Counted from the first letter of the stretch, positions 8,584 to 17,948 are shown. The stretch: DNA of 64,000 nucleotides from Chryseobacterium pennae (GCF_003385515.1 NZ_QNVT01000015.1:1-64000), one strand, 5' to 3'. The notes: generated by a model from the sequence alone, not told the origin. Program-made: numbers and translations.

Positions 8584-8610
8584 ATATAATATAATACATT
8601 TATTTAAAAA

Positions 8611-8640
8611 AGGCTATCTCTTTTGAGACAGCCTCTTTTA
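8611..8640 (+). terminator. Terminator of the EamA-PorV-like operon
   Basis: AGGCTATCTC and GAGACAGCCT pair with one mismatch around TTTT and are followed by CTTTTA. It lies 28 bp after the stop codon. The rest of 8641-8890 is very A/T-rich, and I see no gene or clear signal in it. Confidence 0.75.
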
Positions 8641-8890
8641 TGTTCATATATGATGATGTGTTTTCTTTAAATGAGTTAGTAAACAAATTCTTATGTATAG
8701 TTTTTGTTAGTTTGTACTAATTTATGAAAAATATTATAAATAATGTTAATTTATAATTAATATTTTATTAATTTATGTTTACGATTTTGTTATTTCCTGT
8801 ATTTATGGTGCTTTAGTGTTATGTTGTCTTATTTTGAGATAATAAGATTCAACATATAGTAAACCATCTTAATCAATGCTACTAGTAATT

Positions 8891-8923
8891 TAAAAAGACC
8901 ATTTCAACTAGTGAAACGGTCTT
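8891..8923 (-). terminator. Terminator of the GEVED/T9SS cargo gene
   Basis: Read on the minus strand, AGACCGTTTCA and TGAAATGGTCT pair with one wobble position and run into TTTTTA. It lies 24 bp beyond the stop of the T9SS cargo gene. Confidence 0.75.
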
Positions 8924-8946
8924 CCCTTATTAGAAATTGGATACTT

Positions 8947-9726
8947 TTATTTTTTTATGAATTTAAAAACCTGCGATCCTTTGGTGTTCTTTATTTTAGC
9001 TGTGTAAGTACCTGGGATTAGATTTGAAAGTTTAATGGAGACATTTTTTTTATTCAATAAAAAATCATTTTTTATAAGTTTACCGCTGAAATCATAAATT
9101 TCAACTGATTGTATAGTCTGAGTGTCTTCAATAGTCAGGACATCGGAAACCGGATTAGGGTAAATTTTGGTTTCTGATAAAGATATTTCCTTTGTAGAAA
9201 GAGTCTGTGTAATAGTTACAGTGTAATCGACCCAATTTCCAAAACCATAAGTACCACAAGGTGATTGAGTAGGGTTTCCATCTCCGGAATTGGCTAAACG
9301 ATTCCATATTCTCATTCTGTAATTTCCCGGGCTTAATGACGGAATTGAAAAGGTACCACTATAAGTAGGCTGTGGTATTGCAATATAGTCTGGCATAAAT
9401 AATACTTCGCCAGTGTCATCAAAATTGCCATTTTGATTGAAGTCTATTGCCATTCCACAAGAAACCCAACCCGTCGTACTAACATTTATACCGTAAGTAG
9501 TGTTTGGATTCATGTTAATAATAGTAGAAGTCTTATTTCTTAAAGTAGTACAATCTCCTGTAAAAGACGAGTCATTGAAATTAGCTTGTGGGATTGTTAC
9601 TTTAGTTACTTTCCAGTCTCCACATCCACTAGTATAAGTTGGATTACAATATGTTTGTCCATTGACAAAACTGAAGCCCAATAAAAGGTATGCAAATAGA
9701 ATTGCAGAGAATAAGTGTGTTTTCAT
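8947..9726 (-). CDS. GEVED-domain secreted protein with type IX sorting domain
   Basis: The 259-residue product has a signal peptide (residues 1-23), a GEVED domain at about 60-175, and a C-terminal T9SS type A sorting domain from about residue 185. The GEVED domain shows its typical AIDFNQNGNFDDTGEVLF strand pair and CGTYGFGNWVDYTVTI closing strand. The sorting domain carries KIYPNPVSDVL, VEIYDFSGKL and the lysine-rich end VFKFIKK. It should be exported by Sec, crossed to the surface by the T9SS and anchored or released. It lacks a protease or other catalytic domain, so it is probably a binding or adhesion module. The conserved cysteines suggest disulfides. Confidence 0.9.
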   Translation of the reverse strand: MKTHLFSAILFAYLLLGFSFVNGQTYCNPTYTSGCGDWKVTKVTIPQANFNDSSFTGDCTTLRNKTSTIINMNPNTTYGINVSTTGWVSCGMAIDFNQNGNFDDTGEVLFMPDYIAIPQPTYSGTFSIPSLSPGNYRMRIWNRLANSGDGNPTQSPCGTYGFGNWVDYTVTITQTLSTKEISLSETKIYPNPVSDVLTIEDTQTIQSVEIYDFSGKLIKNDFLLNKKNVSIKLSNLIPGTYTAKIKNTKGSQVFKFIKK

Positions 9727-9749
9727 AATTGTGATTTTTTAATTAATAC

Positions 9750-9757
9750 CAAATGTA
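9750..9757 (-). promoter_or_regulatory. -7 box (TACATTTG) for the T9SS cargo gene
   Basis: On the minus strand the sequence is TACATTTG, matching TAnnTTTG, 24 nt upstream of the start codon. No -33 TTG is seen at the usual spacing. The remaining spacer to 9913 is A/T-rich without recognisable features. Confidence 0.4.
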
Positions 9758-9913
9758 AGAAAAAAGATATTAAATCACTATTATGTGAATTTATTGAATT
9801 GCATTTATCATTTTACGCGAGCTTTTTGTTAAAAAAATCTAATTTTGTTAACAGTTTTTTTAATATTCTAATTTATCTTGGATTTTATTTTCTAATCTTT
9901 TTGCTTGTTTAGA

Positions 9914-9938
9914 ATAAAAATGACCCAATTAATGGGTT
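9914..9938 (-). terminator. Weak terminator after uvrC
   Basis: On the minus strand ACCCA and TGGGT pair across ATTAA and are followed by CATTTTTATT, 37 bp beyond the uvrC stop. The stem is short, so this is a modest call. Confidence 0.4.
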
Positions 9939-9974
9939 GGTTTTTAGTAATAAGTGATTGATGTTTGGAAAATA

Positions 9975-11768
9975 TTAATTTGAATTGAAAAATTCCCAGA
10001 TGACTTTAGCTTTGCTTTTTCCAAGAATTTCTTCCAAAGTTTCCAGATTAGATTCTTTTATTCTTTTAACAGATTTCAATTTTGATAACAGAAGTTCAAT
10101 CGTTTTTTCACCAACTCCCGGAATCTCCTCCAATTCAGATTTTATAGTGGAGTTTTTTCTTCTTGTTCTGTGATGTTTTACTCCAAAACGGTGGGCTTCA
10201 TCCCGCACTCTTTGCAGGATTTTTAACGTTTCAGACTTTTTATCAAGATATAATGGAATAGGATCTTCCGGGAAGAAAATCTCTTCAAGCCTTTTAGCAA
10301 TTCCTACTATGGTAATTTTTCCGTATAATCCCAATAATCTAAGACTTTTAACTGCAGAGGATAATTGTCCCTTCCCACCATCAATAAGGATCAGTTGCGG
10401 AAGACTTTCTCCTTCATCCAGCATTCTTTTATACCGGCGGTAGATTACTTCCTCCATTGTAGCAAAGTCATTGGGCCCTTCTACAGTTTTAGGGTGAAAA
10501 ATTCTATAATCTGCTTTGCTGGGTTTACCGTCTTTAAAAACTACACAGGCAGAAACAGGATTGGTTCCCTGGATATTCGAATTATCAAACCCTTCAATAT
10601 GGCGTGGCTCTACAGGCATTCTGAGAAGTTTCTGCATTTCAGCCATAATTCTGTTGGTATGCCTTTCCGGATCAATAATCTGAACCTGTTTTAATTTTTC
10701 CAGACGATATTCCTTTGCATTTTTTTCAGAAAGCTCTACAATTCTTTTTTTATCTCCAACTTTAGGAACAATCAGCTTCACATTAGGAATTTCTACAGAC
10801 AAGTGGAAAGGGAGAAGAACTTCTTTTGAATCAGATCCGAATTTCTGGCGGATTTCGATTAAAGCTTCTTCCATAATATCCTCATCAGACTCTTCAAGGA
10901 TCTTTTTGATCTCCGTTGTAAAGCTCTGAATGATATTTCCGTTTCTGATTTTAAAGAAATTAACATAAGCAGCCGCTTCATCACTGGTCATACCAAAGAC
11001 ATCCACATCATCAATGTTTGGATTTACTACAGTGTTTTTAGCCTGATAATCTTCCAGAATATCCAGCCTTTCTTTAATGATCTGAGCATCTTCAAACTGA
11101 AGATCGGAGGCCAGTTTCATCATCTGGTTCACCAGATATTCTTTTGCTTTCCGGAAATCCCCTTTTACAATTCCGCGGATGGCATCTATCTTTTCATCAT
11201 ATTCTTCCTTGCTTTCAAGGTCTTCGCAAGGTCCTTCACAGTTTTTAATATGATACTCCAGGCAGACTTTATACTTGCCATCTGCAATTTTAGCAGGAGA
11301 AAGATTCAGGTTACAGGTTCTGAGTTTATAGATATGTTTGATTGTGTCCAGTAATATTTTTGCAGGACGTACCTTAGCATAAGGGCCATAATATTCGGAA
11401 CCATCTTTAATCTTATTTCTGGTTAGAAAAATCCGGGGGAAATCTTCATTTTTAATACAGATCCAAGGATAAGTCTTGTCATCTTTCAGCATGACATTGT
11501 AAAATGGCTGATGTTCTTTGATCAGGTTATTTTCCAACAAAAGAGCATCATATTCACTGTTTACAATGGTTGTTTCCAAGCGTTGGATCTTACTGACCAT
11601 AATTTTGATCCTATATCCTGAAAGATTTTTATTGAAGTAAGAAAGAACCCTCTTCTTTAAGTTTTTAGCTTTTCCTACATACAATAGCTGTTCGTTTTTA
11701 TCATAGTAACGATAAACACCAGGTTCCGAAGGTAAAGTTTTGAGCTGTAATTCTAAAGAAGGATTCAT
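9975..11768 (-). CDS. uvrC: Excinuclease ABC subunit C
   Basis: The 597-residue protein is UvrC, the nuclease of nucleotide excision repair that makes both incisions around a UvrB-bound lesion. In order it has a GIY-YIG domain (PGVYRYYDKN, LLYVGKAKNLKKRV, residues 14-50), a UvrB-binding coiled-coil motif near 205-240, a central RNase H-like nuclease region (GFDNSNIQGTNPVSACVVF near 395, LILIDGGKGQL near 460) and a C-terminal helix-hairpin-helix (IPGVGEKTIELLL near 550). Length and domain order are normal. The minus-strand sequence TAATTTTG at 11773-11780 lies directly before the start codon and could make a very short leader. Confidence 0.97.
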   Translation of the reverse strand: MNPSLELQLKTLPSEPGVYRYYDKNEQLLYVGKAKNLKKRVLSYFNKNLSGYRIKIMVSKIQRLETTIVNSEYDALLLENNLIKEHQPFYNVMLKDDKTYPWICIKNEDFPRIFLTRNKIKDGSEYYGPYAKVRPAKILLDTIKHIYKLRTCNLNLSPAKIADGKYKVCLEYHIKNCEGPCEDLESKEEYDEKIDAIRGIVKGDFRKAKEYLVNQMMKLASDLQFEDAQIIKERLDILEDYQAKNTVVNPNIDDVDVFGMTSDEAAAYVNFFKIRNGNIIQSFTTEIKKILEESDEDIMEEALIEIRQKFGSDSKEVLLPFHLSVEIPNVKLIVPKVGDKKRIVELSEKNAKEYRLEKLKQVQIIDPERHTNRIMAEMQKLLRMPVEPRHIEGFDNSNIQGTNPVSACVVFKDGKPSKADYRIFHPKTVEGPNDFATMEEVIYRRYKRMLDEGESLPQLILIDGGKGQLSSAVKSLRLLGLYGKITIVGIAKRLEEIFFPEDPIPLYLDKKSETLKILQRVRDEAHRFGVKHHRTRRKNSTIKSELEEIPGVGEKTIELLLSKLKSVKRIKESNLETLEEILGKSKAKVIWEFFNSN

Positions 11769-11806
11769 GTAACAAAATTAAGGATTCTTTCTGTTTAAAA
11801 AGAAGA

Positions 11807-11834
11807 AAACCTGCAGAATACACTACAGGTTTTT
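11807..11834 (-). terminator. Terminator after the 253-residue secreted-protein gene
   Basis: AACCTGCAG and CTACAGGTT pair with one mismatch around AATACA. The minus-strand continuation is T-rich (TTTTCTTCTTTTT). It sits between the minus-strand secreted-protein gene and uvrC. Confidence 0.6.
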
Positions 11835-11855
11835 AAATTTTATATTGAATACTAT

Positions 11856-12617
11856 TTATCCGTTACTCATATCAGTATAAGCATTTACCAGAAAGCTGAA
11901 GTAATCCCATTCAACCGAATTTTTAGGATAGAGTTTCATGAATTCTTTATTATCCCCGAAAAGAAAATCATAATTATCTTCAAAATCATCCTTATGAAGC
12001 CACATTACTTTATCTCCTTTCTTTACATAATAAGATTTGATAACGCCACCGCCTAGTTGAGGGCTTCCCATTACAGAAAATCCGCCTGTTTCTTTGGCTC
12101 TCGGATCATGATATACAGAAATGATATTATCGAAATCAGGATTAATTACCTGCATCAGGAATTCTTTGTCATCCTTTTTATTTTTCAAAGAAACGGTTTG
12201 GTTGACAAAATATATCCTGTCATTGTTGGTTCTCTTCGTAAGTTTCTTTGTGCTATAATTTCTGATATTGCCCATATACCGTGAAACTTTCATTATTTTT
12301 TCTGCATTGCTTGGATACACATACATTTCACCGATCTGGTCTGCATTGAAATTGGCTGTTTTCTTTGTAATACTGTCTTTAATAGCTACTTCGTAAATCT
12401 GTCCCTTTTTTGTTTCAATTTTATTACAGAATCCTTTGTGTGAACTACCGTCTTTGAGAATAATAGTGGATGTTTTCTTAGGAGAAGGAGCATTAAATCC
12501 TTCATTGAAAAGGTAAGTCTCCATTTTTTTGATGTCTTCCTTCGAATATTTTATTTTCTGGGCGAAGGAAGTGGTTCCTGCAACGCATAATGCAAACAGT
12601 AAAGTTTTCAGTCTCAT
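11856..12617 (-). CDS. Secreted protein of unknown function
   Basis: The 253-residue product has a signal peptide (LKTLLFALCVAGTTSFAQ, cleavage near residue 19). The mature part starts with a charged helix, followed by a strand-rich region (IILKDGSSHKGFCNKI) like the short beta repeats of many Bacteroidetes periplasmic proteins, then a mixed region ending without a sorting domain. I do not recognise a family. It is monocistronic between its own terminator and the divergent hutH promoter region. Confidence 0.7.
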   Translation of the reverse strand: MRLKTLLFALCVAGTTSFAQKIKYSKEDIKKMETYLFNEGFNAPSPKKTSTIILKDGSSHKGFCNKIETKKGQIYEVAIKDSITKKTANFNADQIGEMYVYPSNAEKIMKVSRYMGNIRNYSTKKLTKRTNNDRIYFVNQTVSLKNKKDDKEFLMQVINPDFDNIISVYHDPRAKETGGFSVMGSPQLGGGVIKSYYVKKGDKVMWLHKDDFEDNYDFLFGDNKEFMKLYPKNSVEWDYFSFLVNAYTDMSNG

Positions 12618-12747
12618 GTATTATAGTTTTTAATTTCGGGAGTAAAAATAACAAATTAATTCACTACTTTAAATAAAAATATATAACAGTGAGATTTAGT
12701 TTCTCCAATTATTGTTAAATGCGTAATTTTAAGAAAATTTTTTAGAA

Positions 12748-14235
12748 ATGATATACGGAGTAGATGCTTTTACTTTCCATGATGTTCTGGAAATATGTAA
12801 AAAACCTAATAAAGCCAAGCTGAACAAAGCAGCTAAAGAACAAATTTTAAAATCTCAGAGAAACGTACAGCAAATAGTAGAATCAGATAGATGTGTATAC
12901 GGGATCAATACAGGTTTCGGGCCGTTGTGTGATACTAAAATATCAGCTGATGAAACAGCACAGTTACAGTATAACCTGATTATTTCTCATGCAGTAGGGG
13001 TAGGAAAACCCATTGAAAAAGAGCTTTCAAAAATCATGATCATCGCAAAAGTTCATGCATTATCAAAAGGATTTTCAGGAGTTTCTCTTGAAGTTATCGA
13101 GAGATTGATCCTGATGCTTGAAAAAGACATTATTCCGGTAGTTCCTGAACAGGGATCTGTTGGAGCGTCAGGAGATCTGGCTCCTCTGGCCCATTTGGTA
13201 TTGCCTTTATTAGGGCTTGGACAGGTTTGGGAAGGTGATACAGTTTCTGAAACGATGGAAGTACTGGAAAAACATGATCTTGATCCATTGGTTTTAGGAC
13301 CAAAAGAAGGACTAGGATTAATCAACGGTACACAGTTTATTTTAGCGCATTCTATCAAGGGACTTGAGAAGTTTGAATATCTGTTAGACCTTGCCGATAT
13401 GACGGCTGCAATGAGTATTGAAGCCTACAGAGGTTCTGAAAGTCCTTTCAAAAAAGAGCTTCACGAAATCAGACCGTTCGAAGGAAGCAAGAAAGTGGCA
13501 GCAAGAATGCTTAAGTTCCTGAAAGGTTCAGAAAATATGAAAGCTCACGAAGACTGCGAGAGAGTTCAGGATCCATATTCTATGAGATGCGTGCCACAGG
13601 TTCACGGAGCGAGCAGAAATGCTTTTGAACACCTTAGAAGCATGGCGGAAACAGAATTAAACTCTGTGACAGATAATCCAATTGTATTAAGTGCTGAGGA
13701 ATCTATCTCAGGAGGTAACTTCCATGGTCAGCTAATGGCTTTACCTTTAGATTACGCAACCCTTGCCGTAGCAGAATTAGGAAATATTTCAGACAGAAGA
13801 AGTTATTTATTGCTTGAAGGTAAATACGGACTTCCAAGATTATTAACGGAAAGCTCAGGATTGAATTCAGGATTTATGATTCCTCAATATACTTCTGCAG
13901 CTTTGGTAACAGAGAATAAAACATTATGTTTCCCGGCATCTGCAGACTCTATTCCTACAAGTTTAGGACAGGAAGACCACGTTTCTATGGGAAGTATTTC
14001 AGGAAGAAAATTCAATCAGGTTCTTGGAAATCTGGTGAATATTCTGTCTGTTGAATTAATGTTTGCTGCTCAGGGACTAGAATTCAGAAGGCCATCGAAA
14101 TGTTCTAAGATCATAGAAGAAAACTACACCATTCTTCGTTCAAAAGTGGCAAAACTTGAAGATGACAGACTGATTGGTCAGGATATGCTGGCCATTGCAG
14201 AGCTTATCAAAGAAAGAAAGTTTGTTGTCAACTAA
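12748..14235 (+). CDS. hutH: Histidine ammonia-lyase
   Basis: The 495-residue protein belongs to the aromatic amino acid lyase family, which uses a self-formed MIO cofactor. The Ala-Ser-Gly triad is at residues 140-142 in GSVGASGDLAPL, and NTGFGPL near residue 53 is the usual active-site loop. The SH pair in IISHAVGVG near residue 82 is the feature of histidine-specific lyases as opposed to phenylalanine or tyrosine lyases. It should deaminate L-histidine to urocanate. No hutU, hutI or hutG is in the window, so the rest of the pathway lies elsewhere. It has its own terminator and is separate from the next gene. Confidence 0.92.
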   Translation: MIYGVDAFTFHDVLEICKKPNKAKLNKAAKEQILKSQRNVQQIVESDRCVYGINTGFGPLCDTKISADETAQLQYNLIISHAVGVGKPIEKELSKIMIIAKVHALSKGFSGVSLEVIERLILMLEKDIIPVVPEQGSVGASGDLAPLAHLVLPLLGLGQVWEGDTVSETMEVLEKHDLDPLVLGPKEGLGLINGTQFILAHSIKGLEKFEYLLDLADMTAAMSIEAYRGSESPFKKELHEIRPFEGSKKVAARMLKFLKGSENMKAHEDCERVQDPYSMRCVPQVHGASRNAFEHLRSMAETELNSVTDNPIVLSAEESISGGNFHGQLMALPLDYATLAVAELGNISDRRSYLLLEGKYGLPRLLTESSGLNSGFMIPQYTSAALVTENKTLCFPASADSIPTSLGQEDHVSMGSISGRKFNQVLGNLVNILSVELMFAAQGLEFRRPSKCSKIIEENYTILRSKVAKLEDDRLIGQDMLAIAELIKERKFVVN

Positions 14236-14251
14236 TCAACATACAAATGAA

Positions 14252-14276
14252 AGGCTCCCGAATGGGAGCTTTTTTG
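14252..14276 (+). terminator. Terminator of hutH
   Basis: GCTCCC and GGGAGC pair around GAAT and run into TTTTTT, 18 bp after the hutH stop. Confidence 0.88.
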
Positions 14277-14311
14277 TTTTCAGAATCATTTAATTTTTAA
14301 CCAATTTAAAC

Positions 14312-14761
14312 ATGATCATACACAGAACAGATTCTACTTCTTTAGATTTTCAAACCCTTGTAAAATATCTTGACGCCAATCTTGCAGAGCATAATGGTGA
14401 TAATGATGCATTTTTTGCTCAGTTTAATACGATTGATGGGATTAAAAACTGTATTGTTGTTTACATTGATGAAGTTCCGGCAGCATGCGGTGCTTTCAAG
14501 GAACTTTCCGATGACACTGTTGAGATCAAAAGAATGTTTACAAGTCCAGAATTCAGGAAAAGAGGATTAGGTTCCACCATCGTGAAAGAACTTGAAAGCT
14601 GGGCCAAAGAAATAGGTTATAAAAAGGCTGTCCTTGAAACTTCCCGGGACTTAATGAATGCTATTTCCGTTTATGAAAAAAGCGGATTCCAGCAGATTCC
14701 AAATTATGGACAGTACATTGGTGTGGACAGCAGTGTTTGCTATGAAAAAAAACTGAGATAA
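14312..14761 (+). CDS. GNAT acetyltransferase
   Basis: A 149-residue GCN5-related N-acetyltransferase. Motif A is clear: VEIKRMFTSPEFRKRGLGS with the acetyl-CoA loop RKRGLG near residues 84-90. The later YKKAVLETS and SVYEKSGFQQIP segments complete the fold. It is close to the small acetyltransferases often annotated as acting on amines or peptides, but the substrate cannot be read from the sequence. It is set off from hutH by a terminator. Confidence 0.82.
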   Translation: MIIHRTDSTSLDFQTLVKYLDANLAEHNGDNDAFFAQFNTIDGIKNCIVVYIDEVPAACGAFKELSDDTVEIKRMFTSPEFRKRGLGSTIVKELESWAKEIGYKKAVLETSRDLMNAISVYEKSGFQQIPNYGQYIGVDSSVCYEKKLR

Positions 14762-14782
14762 GAAAATCTGAAATTTTGATTC

Positions 14783-14824
14783 AGGATGGCAAATCAAAGA
14801 TTTTAAGATTTTATGGGATGGTAA
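14783..14824. repeat. Dispersed intergenic repeat, GGATGnCAAATCAAAGATTT type
   Basis: GGATGGCAAATCAAAGATTT followed by GGGATGGT corresponds to the copy at 30298-30330 (GGATGTCAAATCAAAGATTT, then GGGGTGGT), with about 11 extra bases before the last block. Short outer arms TCAGGA and TCCTGA enclose this copy. It lies in the spacer before the subtilisin-like gene. Confidence 0.5.
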
Positions 14825-14973
14825 GACCTGCATCGCTTTCCTGACCTGTATTAATTAAAATATACCCATTTATTATAAGGTAATTAATATTCATATAATG
14901 CTAAATTCATTTTTTAAAAACTTTTATTTCTCATGAAAGTGTTATATTGTGATTCCAATCAAAATTATAACAT

Positions 14974-16455
14974 ATGAAAAAAAGTGTATTTTTCCTGGCA
15001 TTATTTTTTGCCCTAAACTCCTGTACACAGGAAGAATTGCGGAATGAAAATCCCAATATTGAAATCTCTCAGAAAACTCCATTAACGGGAAAGCAAATCA
15101 ATGAAAGGATCAACCAGGCCATTAAAAATGAAGGTACTTTCAATTGGAGAAATGAATCCGATCACTTCCTTTGGAGTGCTGTTTTCCGTGGTAACAGAAT
15201 GGTATCTATTGGATTTGGTTCATCCAAAGATGATTTTGACAGAAGTAAATCCTCAGATAACAAAAATATGGAGGAAGAGATTTTAAATATGATTGCAAAA
15301 TCTGAGGGAATAGGATCTGCAAGATTTCTTTTGAATTCCGATAAGTATCTTAACCAAATAGATGTCACCATCGAAAAAGAAGAAACGATAACAGCTCTTC
15401 GTCAGATGAAAACCATCCGATATGTAGAGCCTGCAGACTATCATTATTTTGAAAATGAAATTAAGTACAATACTAATGCAAAGTCTTCTGGCAGCGGATC
15501 TTCAGGATGTGGCTTTTCGACGGCAACTTTAAGTACTGTAGATTATACTTCTACGACGCCAAGTGCAAAAATTCCATGGGCATTTGCCAAGCATAATATC
15601 CCTGATGCCTGGAACTACAGTACAGGAGCAGGAGTTACCATTGGTCTTATTGACACGGGAGTTTCTCCAGATCAGTCCTTACTTGGATCCAGTTTTAATA
15701 ATGGTGCTTCATCCGGGAGAACAATCAGTAAGTATGGGGTATATAATAGTGATGGTTCATCAGATCAGTGTGGACACGGAACCAAAATGGCTTCTGTAAT
15801 GACCGCCCCAAGAAACAATGCAGGACTTCCTGTAGGAGTAGCCTATAATGCTAATCTTATCGCTTACCGAGCGGCAGAAAATGTTGTATTGGAAACCTCC
15901 AATGAACAAAACGGGGTGAAAACTGCGTTTACAGAATTAGGAAATAATACCAGCGTAAAGATCATCTCTATGTCAATGGGACATATTTTTTCAGTAGGAA
16001 AAATTGAGGATGGAGTAAAATATGCTTATGCCAGAGGAAAACTTATTTTCTGTGCAGGAGGAACTTCTACGAGCTTTACGAATTTTGTCGGAGTTATTTT
16101 TCCGGCTTCAATGTCAGAGACACAGGCTATAACAGGAGTAAAAGAGGGAACGTCCAATCAAAAATGTGATGTTTGCCACTCCGGAAGCCAGATTGATTTT
16201 ACCTTCCAGATGGAAAGGGCATCGGGAAATACTGTTCCTGTTTTAAGTTATTACAACGGACAGGCTGATTATGTGGGCGGATCTTCTGTGGCTACAGCTG
16301 CCACAGCAGGAATTGCAGCTTTGGTTTGGGCTAAAAATCCATCATGGACAAGAGATCAGGTGCTTAATAAAATGAGACAGTCTGCAACCTATTATCCAAC
16401 TGTTAATTCAAGTTATGGCTATGGAAATATCAATGTTTTAAAGGCAGTACAATAA
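14974..16455 (+). CDS. S8-family (subtilisin-like) serine peptidase, lipoprotein
   Basis: The 493-residue product is a lipoprotein: the signal peptide ends in the lipobox FALNSC with Cys17. A propeptide-like region spans about residues 40-160, ending before a Ser/Gly-rich linker. The catalytic triad is visible as Asp in GLIDTGVS (about 227), His in CGHGTKMASV (about 268) and Ser in GGSSVATAATAGIAAL (about 437). The order D-H-S and the spacing fit family S8. A pair CDVC near 398 could bind metal or form a disulfide. There is no T9SS sorting domain, so it should stay membrane-anchored through its lipid. It is monocistronic with a strong terminator. Confidence 0.92.
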   Translation: MKKSVFFLALFFALNSCTQEELRNENPNIEISQKTPLTGKQINERINQAIKNEGTFNWRNESDHFLWSAVFRGNRMVSIGFGSSKDDFDRSKSSDNKNMEEEILNMIAKSEGIGSARFLLNSDKYLNQIDVTIEKEETITALRQMKTIRYVEPADYHYFENEIKYNTNAKSSGSGSSGCGFSTATLSTVDYTSTTPSAKIPWAFAKHNIPDAWNYSTGAGVTIGLIDTGVSPDQSLLGSSFNNGASSGRTISKYGVYNSDGSSDQCGHGTKMASVMTAPRNNAGLPVGVAYNANLIAYRAAENVVLETSNEQNGVKTAFTELGNNTSVKIISMSMGHIFSVGKIEDGVKYAYARGKLIFCAGGTSTSFTNFVGVIFPASMSETQAITGVKEGTSNQKCDVCHSGSQIDFTFQMERASGNTVPVLSYYNGQADYVGGSSVATAATAGIAALVWAKNPSWTRDQVLNKMRQSATYYPTVNSSYGYGNINVLKAVQ

Positions 16456-16477
16456 ATGATAATCATGCAACAAAGAA

Positions 16478-16511
16478 AAGGAAGCATCTCGGCTGAGGTG
16501 CTTCCTTTTTT
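16478..16511. terminator. Terminator between the subtilisin-like and DOPA-dioxygenase-like genes
   Basis: GGAAGCATCTC and GAGGTGCTTCC pair with one wobble, followed by six T residues on the plus strand and T-rich sequence on the minus strand. It can serve both convergent genes. Confidence 0.85.
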
Positions 16512-16525
16512 ATTGTAATATTAAG

Positions 16526-17353
16526 TTATCCAATCCTTAGGCTCGTCATACTCAGAGAACCTCCTATAAGTTCATCATTAAATAAAGACAGCTCTTCAGC
16601 CTGATTTTTCAATCCTAAAGTATAGACCAGCGGAAGATAATGATCAGGGGTAGGCACTGCATACTGTAAAGAAGTTCCCTGTTTCTGATAATCAATAATA
16701 TTCTGGAAGTTCCCATCCAGAAGCCAGTTATTGGTTTTCTCCCGAGCTTCTATGGCCCAGTCCCAGCCAGCACCTACAGTATTGATATTCTTCCAGTCGA
16801 TCATACGTAGATTATGAACAATATTTCCACTTCCTATAATCAGAATTCCCTTTTCACGAAGTTTATTCAGTCTTTTGGCAAGGTCGTAGTGATATTGCGG
16901 AGGTTTGGTGTAATCAATGCTTAATTGAATCACCGGAATATCTGCATCAGGATATAAATGTCTGATAACAGACCATGCACCGTGATCCAATCCCCAGTTA
17001 TGATCTTCTTCTACCTCTGCAGGAAGTAAAAGTTCAGCAGTTTCTCTGGCAAGCTCCGGACTTCCGGGAGCGGGATACTGTACTTCAAACAATTCTTTTG
17101 GGAATCCGTAAAAGTCATGAATCGTTTTAGGCATTTCCATTGCAGTCACAAATGTTCCGGGAGTATACCAATGGGCAGAAATACATAAAATAGCATTAGG
17201 CTTTGGAATTTCACTTGCTGTTTTTCTGAATCCCTGTACAAACTGATTTTCTTCAATAGCATTCATTGGTGAGCCGTGTCCAAGAAATAAAACCGGCATT
17301 CTTTGCGTATTGTTGAAACTGTCACTTATATTTTGAAGATCGTTGAGGTTCAT
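16526..17353 (-). CDS. ygiD: 4,5-DOPA-extradiol-dioxygenase-like protein
   Basis: The 275-residue protein belongs to the LigB-type extradiol dioxygenase superfamily, YgiD/DODA branch. Metal-site histidines lie in LFLGHGSP (about 25), CISAHWY (about 60) and a later GLDHGAW (about 120). The IIGSGNIVHNLR segment near 170 is typical of the branch. Known members open the ring of L-DOPA using bound Zn or Fe; the physiological substrate in most bacteria is unknown. It follows the YceI gene on the same strand but is separated by a terminator-like hairpin, so it may have its own promoter. Confidence 0.85.
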   Translation of the reverse strand: MNLNDLQNISDSFNNTQRMPVLFLGHGSPMNAIEENQFVQGFRKTASEIPKPNAILCISAHWYTPGTFVTAMEMPKTIHDFYGFPKELFEVQYPAPGSPELARETAELLLPAEVEEDHNWGLDHGAWSVIRHLYPDADIPVIQLSIDYTKPPQYHYDLAKRLNKLREKGILIIGSGNIVHNLRMIDWKNINTVGAGWDWAIEAREKTNNWLLDGNFQNIIDYQKQGTSLQYAVPTPDHYLPLVYTLGLKNQAEELSLFNDELIGGSLSMTSLRIG

Positions 17354-17379
17354 AAGTATTGAATATTAATAAAAAATAA

Positions 17380-17417
17380 AAAGGTTCAAGGCTTTTTAGT
17401 AAAATCCCTGAACCCTT
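17380..17417 (-). terminator. Terminator after the YceI gene
   Basis: On the minus strand AAAGGGTTCAGGG and CCTTGAACCTTT pair with small mismatches around an A/T loop and run into TTTATTTTTTA. It separates the YceI gene from the DOPA-dioxygenase-like gene. Confidence 0.65.
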
Positions 17418-17435
17418 TAAAAAGTATGTTATAAA

Positions 17436-17948
17436 TTAAGCTTGTTTTACAAACTGTAATTCACCAGCGATTTTTACATCATCACTTACCATTACCCCTC
17501 CTGCTTCAAGAGCTGCATTCCAGTTCAATCCGAAATCTTTTCTGCTGATTTTTCCTTCAAAAGAGAAACCTGCTTTTGTATTTCCCCATGGATCAACATT
17601 GATTCCTCCAAAGTCTACATCTAATGTTACCGGCTTTGTAATTCCGTTGATGGTAATATTTCCAACCACTTCATTGTTCAGATTCTGAGATTCAAAAGTG
17701 ATGGTCGGGTGAGCTTCAGCGTTGAAGAACTCAGCAGACTTTAAGTGATTATCTCTGTCAGTATTGTTCGTAAATACTGAGTCAGTCTGGATGGTAGCTG
17801 TAGTTTTTGCGTTTGCGAAGAATTCATCTTCAGATTCAATTTCAGCAGTGAAAGTTCTGAAGCTTCCTTTTACGTTAGAAATCATCATGTGTTTTACTTT
17901 GAAAGTAATTTCACTATGTGTTGGGTCTAAGGTCCATTTTGTTGCCAT
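17436..17948 (-). CDS. YceI-family protein
   Basis: A 170-residue lipocalin-like beta-barrel of the YceI family. The N-terminal WTLDPTHSEITFKVKHMM, the central LKSAEFFNAEAHPTITFES segment and the GFSFEGKISRKDFGLNW C-terminal strand pair are all typical. Family members bind isoprenoid chains in a hydrophobic tube. Unlike E. coli YceI there is no signal peptide, so this copy should be cytoplasmic. Its ligand is not known. Confidence 0.92.
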   Translation of the reverse strand: MATKWTLDPTHSEITFKVKHMMISNVKGSFRTFTAEIESEDEFFANAKTTATIQTDSVFTNNTDRDNHLKSAEFFNAEAHPTITFESQNLNNEVVGNITINGITKPVTLDVDFGGINVDPWGNTKAGFSFEGKISRKDFGLNWNAALEAGGVMVSDDVKIAGELQFVKQA

